NCBI GenBank assembly: GCA_945859605.1
Contig: OX243822.1
Span: forward strand, 10,266,739-10,330,738
DNA length: 64,000 nucleotides
From: Lumbricus rubellus
Taxonomy: Eukaryota > Annelida > Clitellata > Crassiclitellata > Lumbricidae
Direction of reading: 5' to 3'
Under the pieces are notes generated by a model. The model worked only from the letters and a program-made list of their open reading frames with translations, did no database searches and was not told where the DNA came from. Positions 1 through 10,400 of this stretch are shown in pieces. Within the stretch, counting starts at the first letter, position 1. Each line of letters starts with the position of its first letter. The position numbers were made by a program, and so were the translations under genes.

Positions 1-231
1 GCTATTTACTTCTCCTGCATTTTGTTCTTCCTCCAATTTCAGTCTTTTAAATGTGCGAAGATTGCTTTCGTCTATGTCTTCCACCTCTTCTTTCGCTGCA
101 TTCACACTACAACATCAAGCAGCGGAAACAACAACATTCAATAATCAATTGTCTTCAACGCAAAATAAAAATATGATGGTTCCATTCAAGTTGACAAAAC
201 TTTAAACAGCTTGCTATTAACTCAATAATAT

Positions 232-330
232 GGAGATTCATGTAGTGCCCCCTTCAAGGTTACTATTCAGGAGCGCTCCCGACCCAACTTCGGCTGAACA
301 GGATGGGTTTTTAAGGCTGCGATAAAATGC
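232..330 (+). repeat. SINE-type 3' fragment
   Basis: agtgcccccttcaaggttac, tactcaggagcgctcccgac and an A-rich continuation resemble 2335-2440, 26385-26475 and 42655-42740. Positions 1-231 hold nothing I recognise. Confidence 0.45.
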
Positions 331-399
331 ATTTGAGCAAACAGTGAAATCTCATTCCATACTGGAACCAATATTAAACAGAGAAAGCAGTGCTGTCTA

Positions 400-560
400 A
401 GAGCAGTTCGTGCTCAGGGAGTGAGTTTACTCTGAGTGGAGTAACGAGAGCTGTACGTGAAGGACTTGCTCAATTTATCTGCACAGTGGCTGTCCAGAGC
501 TGTTGATTGAACCCGTGTTCTATGTGTGTCAAGGCAAATGCTAAGTATTGTGCTAGCACA
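400..560 (-). mobile_element. tRNA-like SINE fragment
   Basis: On the minus strand, a B-box-like gaacacgggttcaatcaac is followed by ttgagcaagtccttcacgta, the latter shared with the centre of the CATA-tailed SINE. A second tRNA-SINE family sharing the same core is the simplest reading. Confidence 0.4.
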
Positions 561-839
561 TAGGGGTCAATAGGTCAACATCCTACCAAGTGTAATGAAA
601 AACACAAAGTTGCAGTGCAGCCTACTTCGTTTCTTCAGTGTCCATTTCGTAGCGGAACTCGTATTCCTCCGAATCCTCGTCATCCTCTGTCGTTGTGACG
701 TGAATAGGATCTCCCTGCAACAGCAGACGTACAACAATCAAACCACGGTTCACATGTACACAGGACGAGTTTACAGGATAAATAATTAGGATAAATATTT
801 ATTTAAAGTCACGCAACATTCTTGTATTAAACTTCTTTT

Positions 840-1300
840 GGCAGAGGCATCAGCTCTAGCTATGGTTAGATCATGTGACCTGGGTCAAGTACTCAATGGA
901 GTGATCTTATGGGGAGGGAGGAGGTTCCCAGCCCAGCCATGGCAAAAGAAAAAAGACTTGAGAGATTTATTATACAAAGGCTGATTAAAAGATGCAACAA
1001 AAATAATAACTTATTTCATAAATTAGTCTGATGGATCATATGTACCTCTGGGAAAAAAATAGTAATAATTGTAGTAACAATAAATAATAATAATTAATAA
1101 TAATAATAATAATAATAAGACGATTTATATAGCGCCGTAGCTAAGCCGAGGCTGAAGGAAAGGCCCTGTATTCAAGTTCAAAGGTCAATGGTAATCATAA
1201 ATTATGATTGTTTAAACCCATCTTTGAGTGGAGATCTGTCCAGATGGACAGCCTACAACCAAGAAAGCTCAGCGTTGCCTGGTAGCTGATAATAATGATA
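840..1300. repeat. Dispersed repeats, SINE-like
   Basis: Contains ccagccatggcaaaagaaaa (about 934), an (ATA)n run at 1085-1118, tttatatagcgccgtag at 1124 and agctcagcgttgcctggtag near 1268. The first and last blocks recur together at 2395-2555. Confidence 0.5.
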
Positions 1301-2330
1301 ATAGTTTCAAAGTTATTGATATAATACGAACTTTGTTGTGGAGATACGTTTCGATATCTTTGAGCTGATCAGGTCGGGGGAATCCCGACATCTGACATAT
1401 TTCGGACAGCAGCAAATAAACCTGCTTGCAAACCTATCACAAAGCACACATATCTTCCATTAAAACAATGAAACTAATTGAAACTGTTTAAATCCAGTAG
1501 CAACTTGTGCAGAGAAAAATTGATGATGCACGTTCAGAGTCATCACTACCTTGAATACATCAAATCCAGGAACAGCTTGTAAACTAAATAGGCCAACTGA
1601 GTCATGATTGGTCAACCTATTGACCCTGTGCTTTGATTGGCTGACATGTTGACCCTATATAAATTGTGTTAATATCATTGTTGCTAAAAATAAAACCAAA
1701 AGACTACAGTGCATCCAAAACTCCTTAGCTCACATTGTGTTGATGTCGCACCAAAAACAGGTTCCTTGTTGTTAATGTTATTTCCATCAGCTGGATTCCT
1801 GTTTAGGACAGAATAAAGTCTACATTGGCATGTTCACGAAACAAATCCCTCAGCACCTACACACTTTTCTACCTTCACTCACTGCTCCTTACATTCCTCC
1901 TTAAAACTACAAATGCGAGATGGAATGAGGGATATATTTCTGTCCCCGTGTCACTCTCAACTTAAATTTTACACGCACATGGATATCCTCAGTTTAACAT
2001 TTTCAGTGTGAATGTTTGAAGTGTGCGAATGTTACAAATTTATTCAATTACATCAATGCTGACTAGTACTTTTAAGTGAACTTACGTTGTAGTTTCTTGG
2101 GGATGTTTCTCCCAATTTATTGGTCACTGCGGAGAAGAGGTTGTCATTGTCTGTCTCGCAGAACCAAATCGGTGCGGTTTGTGGGTAACTCCCCTGTCAA
2201 CCCACGTAAACAGCGCATGTAAATCTCTCGCACAACAATCAAAAACACAACAAACCAATTTCTTTCACGACTGACTATCTGCTCTTCATTTAAATTGAAA
2301 AACTACTTCTCGTTATTCCTAATTCCAATT
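1300..2330. other. No gene recognised
   Basis: AT-rich intergenic DNA with short chance ORFs only and no clear repeat structure. Confidence 0.5.
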
Positions 2331-2560
2331 AATATTCATTCATTCCATGGACTTACATAGCACCTCTTCAAGAAACCTACTCAGGATCGCTCCCAGCCCA
2401 GTCATGGCAAAAGAAAAAACTTGAGAGGTTTATAAATCAAAGTTTGATTGGTTAGATGCAAGAAACGCAGTTTTGAACTTGAAAGGGTGGTCATTTCAAA
2501 TGGACAGCCTACAACCGAGAAAGCTCAGCGTTGCCTGGCAGCTAAGTGAACCCTTGAACT
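2330..2560 (+). repeat. Dispersed SINE-like repeat
   Basis: Begins with attcattcattccatggac, tagcacctcttcaagaaacc and ggatcgctcccagcccagtc, then gacagcctacaaccgagaaa. The ORF at 2473-2703 runs through it and is not a gene. Confidence 0.5.
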
Positions 2561-2699
2561 TGGAGTTGCCCCTTCATAGCAGAATACTTAAGCTTAATAC
2601 ACATGCAGTCATGCATCCAAACATAGTAAGAAAGTTAGGAAGAAGAAGAGTAGCACTATCTAAAGAGGTAATCGTGGTATTAGTGTTAATATCACTTTC

Positions 2700-3170
2700 T
2701 TAGTCTCGGCTTATAACGGCACGTGGCCAGTAGGCTACTCTCCCAAAGACCAAAGCTTTATGTTTTACGTTTGATGTCGCCTCATAGAGTTTTAACTAAG
2801 AATGGCACAACAAATAGTCGTGTAATTGGTCAGAAACTATCACACGTTAAATTCTCACCGTCAGATTAGCGTGAATGGTCAAGGGGCGGTCGGATACTTT
2901 TCCGATGAATCGGAATATCACTTCGTCGACTGAAGCGGAGACGATCCAAAAAATTTCGTTTTCACTTTCAAATAAATTTTTTAGGAACATCGTATCGTCC
3001 CTAAGTCGAGCGAGTCGAGCCATTAGGATATATGTGACCAAAGAGAAACGTATTCATTAATCTTTAACGGAACACTTGGAATGAACGATTAACGATAATG
3101 GATCGTTTTAAATTGGCAGACAGGAACAATAGACGCTAATTCTCGTAGAGGCTGCGAGATCGTGTAGGTA
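2700..3170 (+). promoter_or_regulatory. Candidate TFG promoter / non-coding first exon
   Basis: Non-repetitive stretch with more CpGs than its neighbours at about 2865-3165, ending in a consensus donor gtaagtaag (3168-3176). TFG exon 1 opens exactly at its ATG behind an acceptor, so a non-coding upstream exon is required; this donor about 1.7 kb upstream is the best I see. Inference only. Confidence 0.25.
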
Positions 3171-3420
3171 AGTAAGTACCTCAAGCGTTTCCTATATACG
3201 AATATATGATATCTATGGTATATATAAATAACTAAGAGAACGAAAAACTAAATAACAAGCACTAAATCAGAAACTCTGAGAACTGGCTAACGTGGGCGGC
3301 AACCATCCCCAAGAGGGCCAAGAAGGGGTTTGTCAGATGAATGGCGATGTGCTGACAGCAAAAGAGAAGCCCGATTGTAACTTGATGCCAGGACGGCGTC
3401 GGGCACCTGCGGGCACTCGT

Positions 3421-3536
3421 TGATGATGATGATGATGTGGTGGTGGTGGTGTTGGTGGTGGTGGTGTTAATGGTGGTGGTGGTGGGGGGAGGGTGATGAT
3501 GATGATGTCATGATGATGATGATATTTTATGATTTT
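3421..3536. repeat. (GAT)n/(GGT)n triplet microsatellite
   Basis: Runs of gatgatgat, ggtggtggt and gatgatgat again. The downstream stretch 3540-4010 holds nothing recognised. Confidence 0.9.
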
Positions 3537-4011
3537 CAACGAAGCAAAAGAGTTGTAACCTACACACCAGACACCATGCAGCTACGTTTTCCTGCATAAC
3601 AGTTACAATGATTCGGGCCCTTCAATGAAATAAAACATCGCAAACCATTTTTACTGCAGAAAAATTAAATGCAGACTGGGCGGCAGCGGTATGAGTTGCA
3701 TCACAGAATAATGAATAAAGAAAGCGTAGCATATAGATAATGACATCACTAGTGCATACCTGCACAAAATATATTATCTGTGTTTGAAGAAAGCAGCTGC
3801 GTGGCAGTGTGTGACAATTTTGCTCAGAAACTACTTTCCAAATGCAAAGGTATAATTATTATAAGTCTTACTGTTTCGAACAAAAAGGACAGTTTCTTAT
3901 TGTATAGACGAATGAAGTTACTGAGGTATACATGCTCTCCGAACGCAAAATGTGTGTAAGCACCAACGAATCTGAATGCATGTAAGCTTATTCTATGTGT
4001 ACGTATAGTTT

Positions 4012-4215
4012 CATCATCATCATCATTGCTCTCGTCCGGCCGCGCCGACGATGAGGCCTTTACACGGCATCTCTACCCTGTTCTGTCCTTGATGATATCC
4101 ATGGCATTCCTCATATCCATGTTCCTTTCTTTCAGATCTTCTCTATAAATGTTGTCCATCCAAGTTTTCCTCTGGCGCCCTCTGCTTCTCCCTCCACGTT
4201 GCCGTGCAGGGCTGC
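4012..4215 (-). mobile_element. LINE 3' fragment (end of RT ORF)
   Basis: Minus-strand translation reads RGGRSRGRQRKTWMDNI then RTGWRDAV with one lesion, the characteristic C-terminal tail of a LINE reverse-transcriptase ORF. The (GAT)n run at the other end (4012-4026) fits a 3' microsatellite tail. 5' truncated. Confidence 0.65.
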
Positions 4216-4369
4216 AGTTGGTCGTATGAGTTTAGTAACTGTCAAAGGCATGTCACCAATGCTTTGCGGGGGAAACGTGTATTTTGGCATCATAAATTAT
4301 CCTTGGAATCGTAAATTATCCACTCTTTACAGCATTTAAGAAAATCCAATCCGACTTTTAGTTGGACAA

Positions 4370-4510
4370 GAATCATTCTAATCGTGAACTCTAAATTTCT
4401 GAAGCGCCATTCGAAAGCCAAGCGCAGCGCACCTGCTTGTTCACGATCACTCGTCGATCAATCACGAGCGCTCATTCGCTCAGCGCTCATCGATCCATCT
4501 TATGTTCAGG
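4370..4510. repeat. Dispersed repeat with GAAAGCCAAGCGC motif
   Basis: tgaagcgccattcgaaagcc and gcacctgcttgttcacgatc match 55670-55715 and the inverse of 25105-25165. At other loci this family ends in a (GATTAC)n-type tail. Confidence 0.45.
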
Positions 4511-4849
4511 CAAGAATTCGTTTAATTAATCCCGCTTCAATTTAGACGGAAATTATTTCTCGTCAATATAACTTCTATTTTATCAAAAAGTGTTGTTCAT
4601 CAATTCAGCTTCGACTTCAGCAGTGATTGTTTGCATAAATCCCACTCCCATTTCAGTAAAAAATTCTCTTTTCCTCAATCCGACTTGTTGAAACCTTGCA
4701 TTCACCAATAATTTGCACTGCTGAAATACATATACATGTATACTCTTGGCTTTGAGCTGGTAATCAATACCAGTGGTTCTCAAACTTCTGCAGGCTATGG
4801 ACTGGCAATGATTGTTTGTTGAAACTTGTCTTCTAAATTCTATTTGCAG

Positions 4850-5060
4850 ATGCAGAATAACTTTCATTCACAAGGTCTGGTATCTCCCACTAATTTCTAC
4901 CAAAAATTAACAATGAAAGTGCAGTTAGGAGAGGACATACGTTGCATACCTATTCACAACGACGAAATAACGTACGATGAACTCGTACTTATGATGCAGC
5001 GAGTTTTCACAGGACGCGTGTCTAGTAACGATGAAGTCGTCATTAAATACAGAGACGAAG
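4850..5060 (+). CDS. TFG: TFG coding exon 1 (N-terminus and first half of PB1)
   Basis: Acceptor AG at 4848-4849 after a pyrimidine-rich tract; the exon opens directly on ATG, so the 5' UTR must lie on an upstream exon. Encodes residues 1-70 plus one base of codon 71. Donor is gtaagt at 5061. An internal ATG at 4913 (TMK) is a less likely start because conserved TFG sequence (QKL) precedes it. Confidence 0.92.
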
Positions 5061-8000
5061 GTAAGTGTAAATTATAATGTAACTTTTTAGTACAATTATT
5101 GTCATCGTTATTTTTGATGAAGTTGTTGTCATCATGTGCTAAGGCTGATTTCAGGTTCTTTACTTCTGTCCTGTTGGATGAGGGTCATGTATTGTGTTTA
5201 TGTGTAGTTTATGTGTATGTACAGTACATTATGTATGTGTTGTATGTATGTATGTGCACATATTATAGTGCCCTTTCAATATTTCTACTCAGAAGAGCTC
5301 CCGACTACAGCGCAGAGTAACATTTCACTGTCTTGATCAATTTATCGAATAATATAATATATGCCACAAAATGCGGATAGCAAGTGGTCTAATAAAGAAT
5401 ATTCTTATTTTATCTTTCATTAAGGAATATCCATATCTTTTTTCATGACCATGTACATTGATGTTGCTTCTTTTTTTCAAGATGGCGATCTCGTGAGTAT
5501 ATTTGATAGCGCTGACCTAGCGTTTGCCATCAACTGCAGCAAAGTCCTGAAGCTGTCATTGTTCGGTGAGAAAAAATTTCACACAAGGTTTTTCTTTTAG
5601 CCAGATGAAAGAATTTCTTTGTACCGCTTTTTGTATGCAATTTTTTCCTTTACTGCAAAATGCACTCGAAACTTTCTGTATTGAGGAGAATATTTGGCTG
5701 GTATTGAGGTGATTTGTCTTAACCCTTTACCAGTTCATTTTAAAATTTTAAGCCCGTTTTCAACGGATATTCTTGCTGCAAACGAGTAAAGATTAAACTT
5801 AGATTTTTCGAGAATGTGTTAGTTTCACTGAGAAGGACATCTATTATAGACTTTGCGCTGTACTCTTCCTCATGTCACCAGGTTATGTATTGTGCTACTT
5901 GTTTTGTTTTGTTCGTATGTGCACTTGCTATAGCGCCCCTTCAAGCTTTTACTCAGAGGTGCTCCCGAATGCATAGCGGACGCCGGACACTGCATCGGAG
6001 CTTCACGCCAAAGCGTTGAGCAATTGTGAGTGAAGGACTTGCCCAAGGTCCCTATGTGGCGAGGTGGATTCGAACCTCGAACCTTCCGGCTCCAAGGCAA
6101 CGACGCCACCATTACACCCCCGTGCCCCACTTGGTGACTTGACAGTTCTATTTGCCCATTCTTTAACCATTTAGCACCGAGCTGTATTATCTTGTTGTTG
6201 TCAATGCATTTTAGTTGTTAAAGGGTTAACATAGAATGGCCTTCCCTTTTAGTTTCTTCCAAGCGTCTTGTGGTCTTAGCTTCATCGGCTACTAAAGACA
6301 AGCCTCTTCTGTTTTGCCTAGGTTCAGGTGCCTGAGTAGAGGTCTTGAAGAGGTGCTAAAAACATTTTGACTGATTGGTTGACTGATTGATTGATTGATT
6401 GAGATACTGTATGTGGTTTTTAGTTAATGGCGGACCAAAATCGATGGAAACAGGTGACATAGTCCAGATACGGAAGGAGCTAAGAAGTATTCAAAAGCAG
6501 GTAGACTGCATACTGGATCGACTTGATTGTGGCTTTCAGCATCTCAACACAGGGGTCATTGAGGTCAAGCCGATCGCTGAAGGTAAGTAGACCCAAATTT
6601 TCGGGTTACTTTTTGGGTGCTCAGTAATCTTGTCGTTAGCATGCCGGACTGCTGACCAAGAGGTTGGTGTTCAAATGCCAGCCATGGCAGAATTTTTAAA
6701 TTTATTTATACCTACACGGTGTACTGTACCCCCTAGTCAACTCGACTACTGACCGTACGCTGTCGGTTGGGGGGCAAGACAGTGAGTAAGGGCACTGGTT
6801 AATGTGCTCATGCGCCCTCATATGCCGAGGCTGAGAAAGTGAAGTCGCTAATTCCTCCATGGACTGCTGTTCACATGGTGTTTTTTGTTGTTGAAAAGTT
6901 CTGTATCTTGGTGGTTCAGCCCTTAATTGAGTAAAGACAATTGAGCTACATCTTACATGGCGTGCAAAACATTTCCATATTAAAATCACTATCCATGATT
7001 TTGGTTATCTTTAATAACGATGTTCTGTTAAAACTAGAGAAATTTTAGTGCTGAAAAATAATTATAATTGACAGTTTATAGAGCAAAATGATCACTATTA
7101 TATTTATAACTAGGTTTAATCTTTTACCCGTTTGCCCCGAGAATATCCGTTGAAAACGGGCTTAAAATTTAAAAATGAACGAGTAAAGGGTTAAACAAAA
7201 CTAGATGAACTAGATTAAATTGAATCACTAGCACAATATAGTATAGCAAAAAAATAATATTGTGAAACTACAAAAACAGCAATCAAAATTAAATAATTGA
7301 TTCTGATACTTATTAATTACACTTTGTGGTAGCGCAATAATATTAATATTTTTGATGTTTGTTGCTTTATGAAATGCGAGACAAGTCTGATTGTTCTTGT
7401 TTAGAAAACAATGCAGATTTGAAATATTCTCACGCAACTTCTGGAGCAGCAAGAGTGGAACAAAGGAGCAGTGGCAAAGAATTCGACCCATTGTCTTCTG
7501 GCAAAGACAATGCAAGACCAGCGTTGCAAAGTGAACAACCGGTTCCAATGGACAGAGGTCAGTGTACAGTTGGTTAAGCATATGAAAGGAATATGATGCT
7601 GAAAAATATAGCTCTCCCAGGGTCTCCCTCCCTTAAACTCCACCATTCGTTGCACTCTGCCAGTGCCAGTCCCAAGCCTGGATGAAGGAGGAGGGTGACG
7701 CTAATTGTCTTTATTATTACACGGTGTCGTTACACTGAAACGACTATGGCCTTCTCCTCTTTTATGGACTAAGCTTATGTCTTGGCTCTTCCCTGCATTC
7801 TATTGCTCTCTCAAGAAGTTTCTTTGCCCCCGAGGCTACTGTTCTGAAAGCGCCTCTGAATAGTCTATGCTGCGAGTGGCGCTGTACAAATTTTTTATAC
7901 GATACGATTCCTACTTTCAAGTGGTTGTTTGAAGCCACAGTCTCCACCTCTGTTCAACAAACGCTTCGAGTCTATTGGGAGCGCCTCTGAGTAGTTTCTT

Positions 8001-9450
8001 GAAGGGGCGCTATATAAATGCTCTGAATGAATTCTGTTTCAATTAGGGTTTTCTTGGTCTGTCAAGAAAATTACTGATGAAATTTCTGTTTTTCTTTTAA
8101 GTTACTCATTTTACGTTTTACGCCTTTTATTGTACCACGCAAGAGAACTTGTTGGAAGATTTAACAGCATTTCTAGTGAGTGCATGTCTCTTGATCACTG
8201 AGGAACCATTATGGCGATTCTGTGGTAATTGAAAAAGTTTGACTTTACTAATTTTCTCTACTTTTGAATTTCTTTCCAGCACCACTTCAATCACAAACAG
8301 GACAACAACAACAACAGCCAAACCTGGAAAGACAGACGAGCCAACCAAAAGCATCCGGTTTTCAACCGGGTCAGGCGCCAGGAACTTCAAGCCAACCGAG
8401 GCCAACCTATCAGGGCGTTGACCCGCGAACTGATAATCGACCTCCTTCGTTCCGTCAACCCTCTCCGCAGCATCATCAGCAGCAGCAGCCTGTAGGCTTT
8501 GCATCGTATCAGATGGCAGCCAGCTCCCAGGATCCTTCCTCGGTTACCTACACATCTCCATCTGGTTACGTGGGTGGTCCACAACATCCGCAACCGACTG
8601 GCACCGGATTTCCTCGGAATTCAGCACCTCAGGATTATGGTCAACCGCAGTCACTGCCCCAACAACAGAACCCTTCGTTCCCTGGCCCTGGTCCTTCGTT
8701 CCCTGGCCCCGGTCCTTCGTTCTCTGGCCCTGGTGGTCAACCGGGTCACTACCAGCCTAGAATGTACAATGCTCAGGGCCAGCAGCCCCAACAGGTATCC
8801 CATTGATTTTTATTCCACTGATTAAAAATTAGCCATGAAAGTAAGACTATCATGTCACAGCTTCTAATAGGAATCTAGGACAGATAGGCTATTCAGCATT
8901 ACAGGTTCACATACAGTCATTCTAACAGAGACTACTCATCTTAACCACTTATAACCCTTCTTATACTCGCTAGTTGCTGGACTTGCTCCTTCAGGGACAA
9001 TCCTTTCATAATTGGGGAGCAACTATTGCATACCCTCCTTATTGTCTTGTTTCTTGTATGTATGTATGAGCACTTGTTATAGCACCCTTTCAAGATATTA
9101 CTAACAGGTGCTCCGAACTACAACGCGAAAACTGAATCGGAGTTTCACGCTGAAGTGCATGAGCAATTGCGAGTGAAAGACTTGCTCCAGGGTCCATATG
9201 TGGCGGCTTGAGGTGGATTCAAACCCGCAACCTTCCGGCTCTAAGTTACCGAACATACCACTACACCACCATGCCCACGCCAATATATCAATATAAGGTT
9301 TTGAATTTGAATTCAATATAACCTATAATGACATCCTGTATTTGTTGTTTTCAGCCAACATCAGGTCAGTTACCAGCCCAGATGCGCCAGCCGAATCCGT
9401 ATTCAAGTGGACCAGCCTACAGTTCATTTCCACAAGCTCAAGGACCTTAA
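4850..9450 (+). CDS. TFG: TFG (Trk-fused gene) orthologue, six coding exons, 405 aa
   Basis: Join of 4850-5060, 5482-5565, 6424-6582, 7405-7557, 8280-8794 and 9355-9450: 1218 nt, 405 codons plus TAA; all five introns are GT-AG and the frame is kept throughout. TFG is a cytosolic oligomeric scaffold at ER exit sites that organises COPII carriers between ER and ERGIC; human TFG is 400 aa. Seen here: a PB1 domain at about residues 19-98, with [21 protein letters not shown] and the acidic OPCA motif [15 protein letters not shown] (69-83); a short coiled coil at about 109-133 ([19 protein letters not shown]); a linker with FDPL (about 179-182), also present in human TFG; and a P/Q/G-rich disordered tail with three PSFxGPG units, ending near [12 protein letters not shown]. 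The start was taken at 4850 because a good acceptor (tttgcag) ends at 4849 and [12 protein letters not shown] aligns with human GKLIIKAQLGED. The N-terminus is about 9 residues longer than human. Motif-based homology is strong; alternative exons cannot be excluded. Confidence 0.95.
5061..5481 (+). other. TFG intron 1 with a SINE 3' fragment
   Basis: GT-AG intron. At about 5254-5326 it holds, on the minus strand, the 3' end of the tRNA-SINE family (tagtgccctttcaa, gagctcccgactacagcg), preceded by the TATG-type tail. Confidence 0.7.
5482..5565 (+). CDS. TFG: TFG coding exon 2 (PB1 OPCA motif)
   Basis: Acceptor tttttttcaag ends at 5481; donor gtgaga starts at 5566. The 84 nt encode the end of PB1: the split codon gives D71, then [16 protein letters not shown] and the last beta strand VLKLSLF. 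Both boundaries are phase 1. Confidence 0.95.
5719..5796. mobile_element. 78-bp TTAA-ended mini-element in TFG intron 2
   Basis: Bounded by TTAA at both ends with inverted termini (ttaaccctttacc / cgagtaaagattaa). An inverted copy with the same core (tatccgttgaaaacgggc) lies in intron 3 at 7116-7194. Non-autonomous; family unknown, and TTAA ends are typical of piggyBac or Kolobok targets. Confidence 0.6.
5925..6130 (-). mobile_element. Full-length tRNA-derived SINE in TFG intron 2
   Basis: Read on the minus strand: tRNA-like head (gtgtaatggtggcgtcg, then gaggttcgaatccacc as B box), a CORE-like centre (gggaccttgggcaagtcctt) and a 3' part with gctccg and cttgaaggggcgctatagca, ending in gtgcacatacg. 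Same family as 9068-9283, 30472-30660, 34190-35235, 56455-56545 and 59685-59905. Confidence 0.8.
6163..6229. mobile_element. 67-bp TTAA-ended mini-element
   Basis: Starts ttaaccatttagc and ends gttaaagggttaa; termini are inverted and TTAA flanks both ends. Related in layout, not in core, to 5719-5796 and 31069-31139. Confidence 0.45.
6424..6582 (+). CDS. TFG: TFG coding exon 3 (coiled coil)
   Basis: Acceptor tggtttttag ends at 6423; donor gtaagt at 6583. 159 nt encode VNGGPK and then the heptad-like stretch [19 protein letters not shown], matching the human coiled coil ([20 protein letters not shown]). Phase 1 at both ends. Confidence 0.93.
6625..6690 (+). mobile_element. tRNA-like SINE head, degenerate
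   Basis: The stretch with gttagcatgccgg (A-box-like) and ggttggtgttcaaatgcc (B-box-like), correctly spaced for a tRNA-derived promoter, lies in TFG intron 3. No cloverleaf can be closed, so a SINE head rather than a tRNA gene. Confidence 0.4.
7116..7194. mobile_element. 79-bp TTAA-ended mini-element in TFG intron 3
   Basis: Inverted copy of 5719-5796, sharing gaatatccgttgaaaacggg and the ends ttaatcttttacc / gagtaaagggttaa. Two copies of opposite orientation inside one gene. Confidence 0.65.
7405..7557 (+). CDS. TFG: TFG coding exon 4 (linker with FDPL)
   Basis: Acceptor gttcttgtttag ends at 7404; donor gtcagt at 7558. 153 nt, phase 1 at both ends. The linker is Ser/Gly/Lys-rich and carries [11 protein letters not shown], resembling human SAFDPLKNQDE. 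The human NVMSAFGLTDDQ stretch after FDPL is not seen, so this linker is shorter or diverged. Confidence 0.88.
7645..7745 (+). repeat. Dispersed repeat (CAGTGCCAGTCCCAAGC family)
   Basis: Shares gccagtgccagtcccaagc, ggaggagggtgacgctaat and a cgttacac end with copies at 62110-62212 (+), 46892-46966 (-) and a short one at 61272-61312 (-). Lies in TFG intron 4. Family unknown. Confidence 0.6.
7960..8035 (+). repeat. SINE 3' end with GAAT tail in TFG intron 4
   Basis: gggagcgcctctgagtagtt and cttgaaggggcgctatataa followed by ctgaatgaattc. The same end occurs at 32345-32415 and 62375-62430. Related to, but with a different tail from, the CATA-tailed SINE. Confidence 0.6.
8280..8794 (+). CDS. TFG: TFG coding exon 5 (P/Q-rich tail)
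   Basis: Acceptor tctttccag ends at 8279; donor gtatcc at 8795. The 515 nt restore phase 0. Encodes a disordered tail rich in Q, P, G and S: an early GQQQQQP run, HHQQQQP, and a tandem [21 protein letters not shown] at about 8683-8733. The matching region of human TFG is also P/Q-rich and drives assembly (established for human TFG). Confidence 0.92.
9068..9283 (-). mobile_element. tRNA-derived SINE in TFG intron 5
   Basis: Minus-strand copy with head ggtggtgtagtggtatgttcg, B box region gcgggtttgaatccacc, a diverged centre (accctggagcaagtctttca), a 3' end with gggtgctataacaag and a short (CATA) tail at about 9055-9068. Confidence 0.8.
9355..9450 (+). CDS. TFG: TFG coding exon 6 (C-terminus and stop)
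   Basis: Acceptor gttgttttcag ends at 9354. 31 codons then TAA at 9448-9450. Contains [16 protein letters not shown], comparable with the human C-terminal NPYARNRPPFGQG. Without this exon the frame would end three codons past the exon 5 donor (VSH-stop). Confidence 0.88.
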   Translation, partial: PTSGQLPAQMRQPNPYSSGPAYSSFPQAQGP

Positions 9451-10400
9451 CTTAACCTGCAACCTGCCAAAAGAATTCTGTATTTAATTTCTTTAACCTG
9501 GGGAATAAACCCCATGACCCTGACACGACCTGCTGAAATTGTACAACGCAACTATTGGTCATGTCTACCTGTAATAGAACCGTCGTACAGGTGCTCTGGA
9601 CCAATGGCTTTAACTTAATTCAGGTGTAGATGGCTATGTATCTTGGGTTAGGTTCAACAGCCTTACAATTTCAACATTCGCCGTGCTTACACGGATTAAC
9701 TTTTCTGAGTAACGAGTTTATTTAGAGGAATTAAATGCTTTCTTGATTATTTAATTGATTGCAATGAATTATTGGATGTCTTTGGACTCCCTACCCTGTT
9801 AGCAGAGCATTCTTGGATGTCTTTATCAGTGCTGTTATTATTATTAATATTATTGTTGGTGCTGTTGATTTGAGGAATTATAATTTTAGGACATGTATCA
9901 TGCATTTGGTTGACCCAGATTTTTGAGTTTATATAGGAACTGTCCATGTGAATAATTGTAAAAACTATTAAAGAAAATAAAAAAATTTGTCTAAAAGGCA
10001 GCTCCGTTACTGTGTAATAGAAGTTGAACTTCAGACATAATCTATTACTCCTCTCAACTGTTATACATGTTTAAAATCTTAAACAGCAATAGGAAAGACT
10101 TTAGTTCGTAAATATTATTGTTTAAATTATGAGAAAAATCAACTGCCACAACAATTATGCTTTGCAAGAAACTTTCTTTGATTATTATGAATGCATCTTG
10201 AATCTTCAATGTCACGTGGAAGCAATTTCAGTGAGACCAACATATTCAAATTGGGTTCCCGTGAGTCTCATTTGGTTTGTTTCGCATTGGGAATTCTTGG
10301 ATTGTGTATGACCTGTCATATTATATATAATTTCATGCTCAATTATATTATATGAGAGTATTGTAAATAAATTGTAACACAAAGTTAATCTGCTTATTTG
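9451..10400 (+). promoter_or_regulatory. TFG: TFG 3' UTR and candidate poly(A) signals
   Basis: AT-rich non-coding sequence follows the stop. AATAAA hexamers occur at about 9503 (close to the stop), 9976-9981 (with ATTAAA at 9967) and 10366-10371. The 9976 or 10366 signal would give a 3' UTR of about 0.55 or 0.95 kb. Which is used needs transcript data. Confidence 0.5.

Noticed and set aside
5870..6130. ORF reading [20 protein letters not shown] on the minus strand
   Set aside because: It is the translated tRNA-SINE, repeated at other copies.
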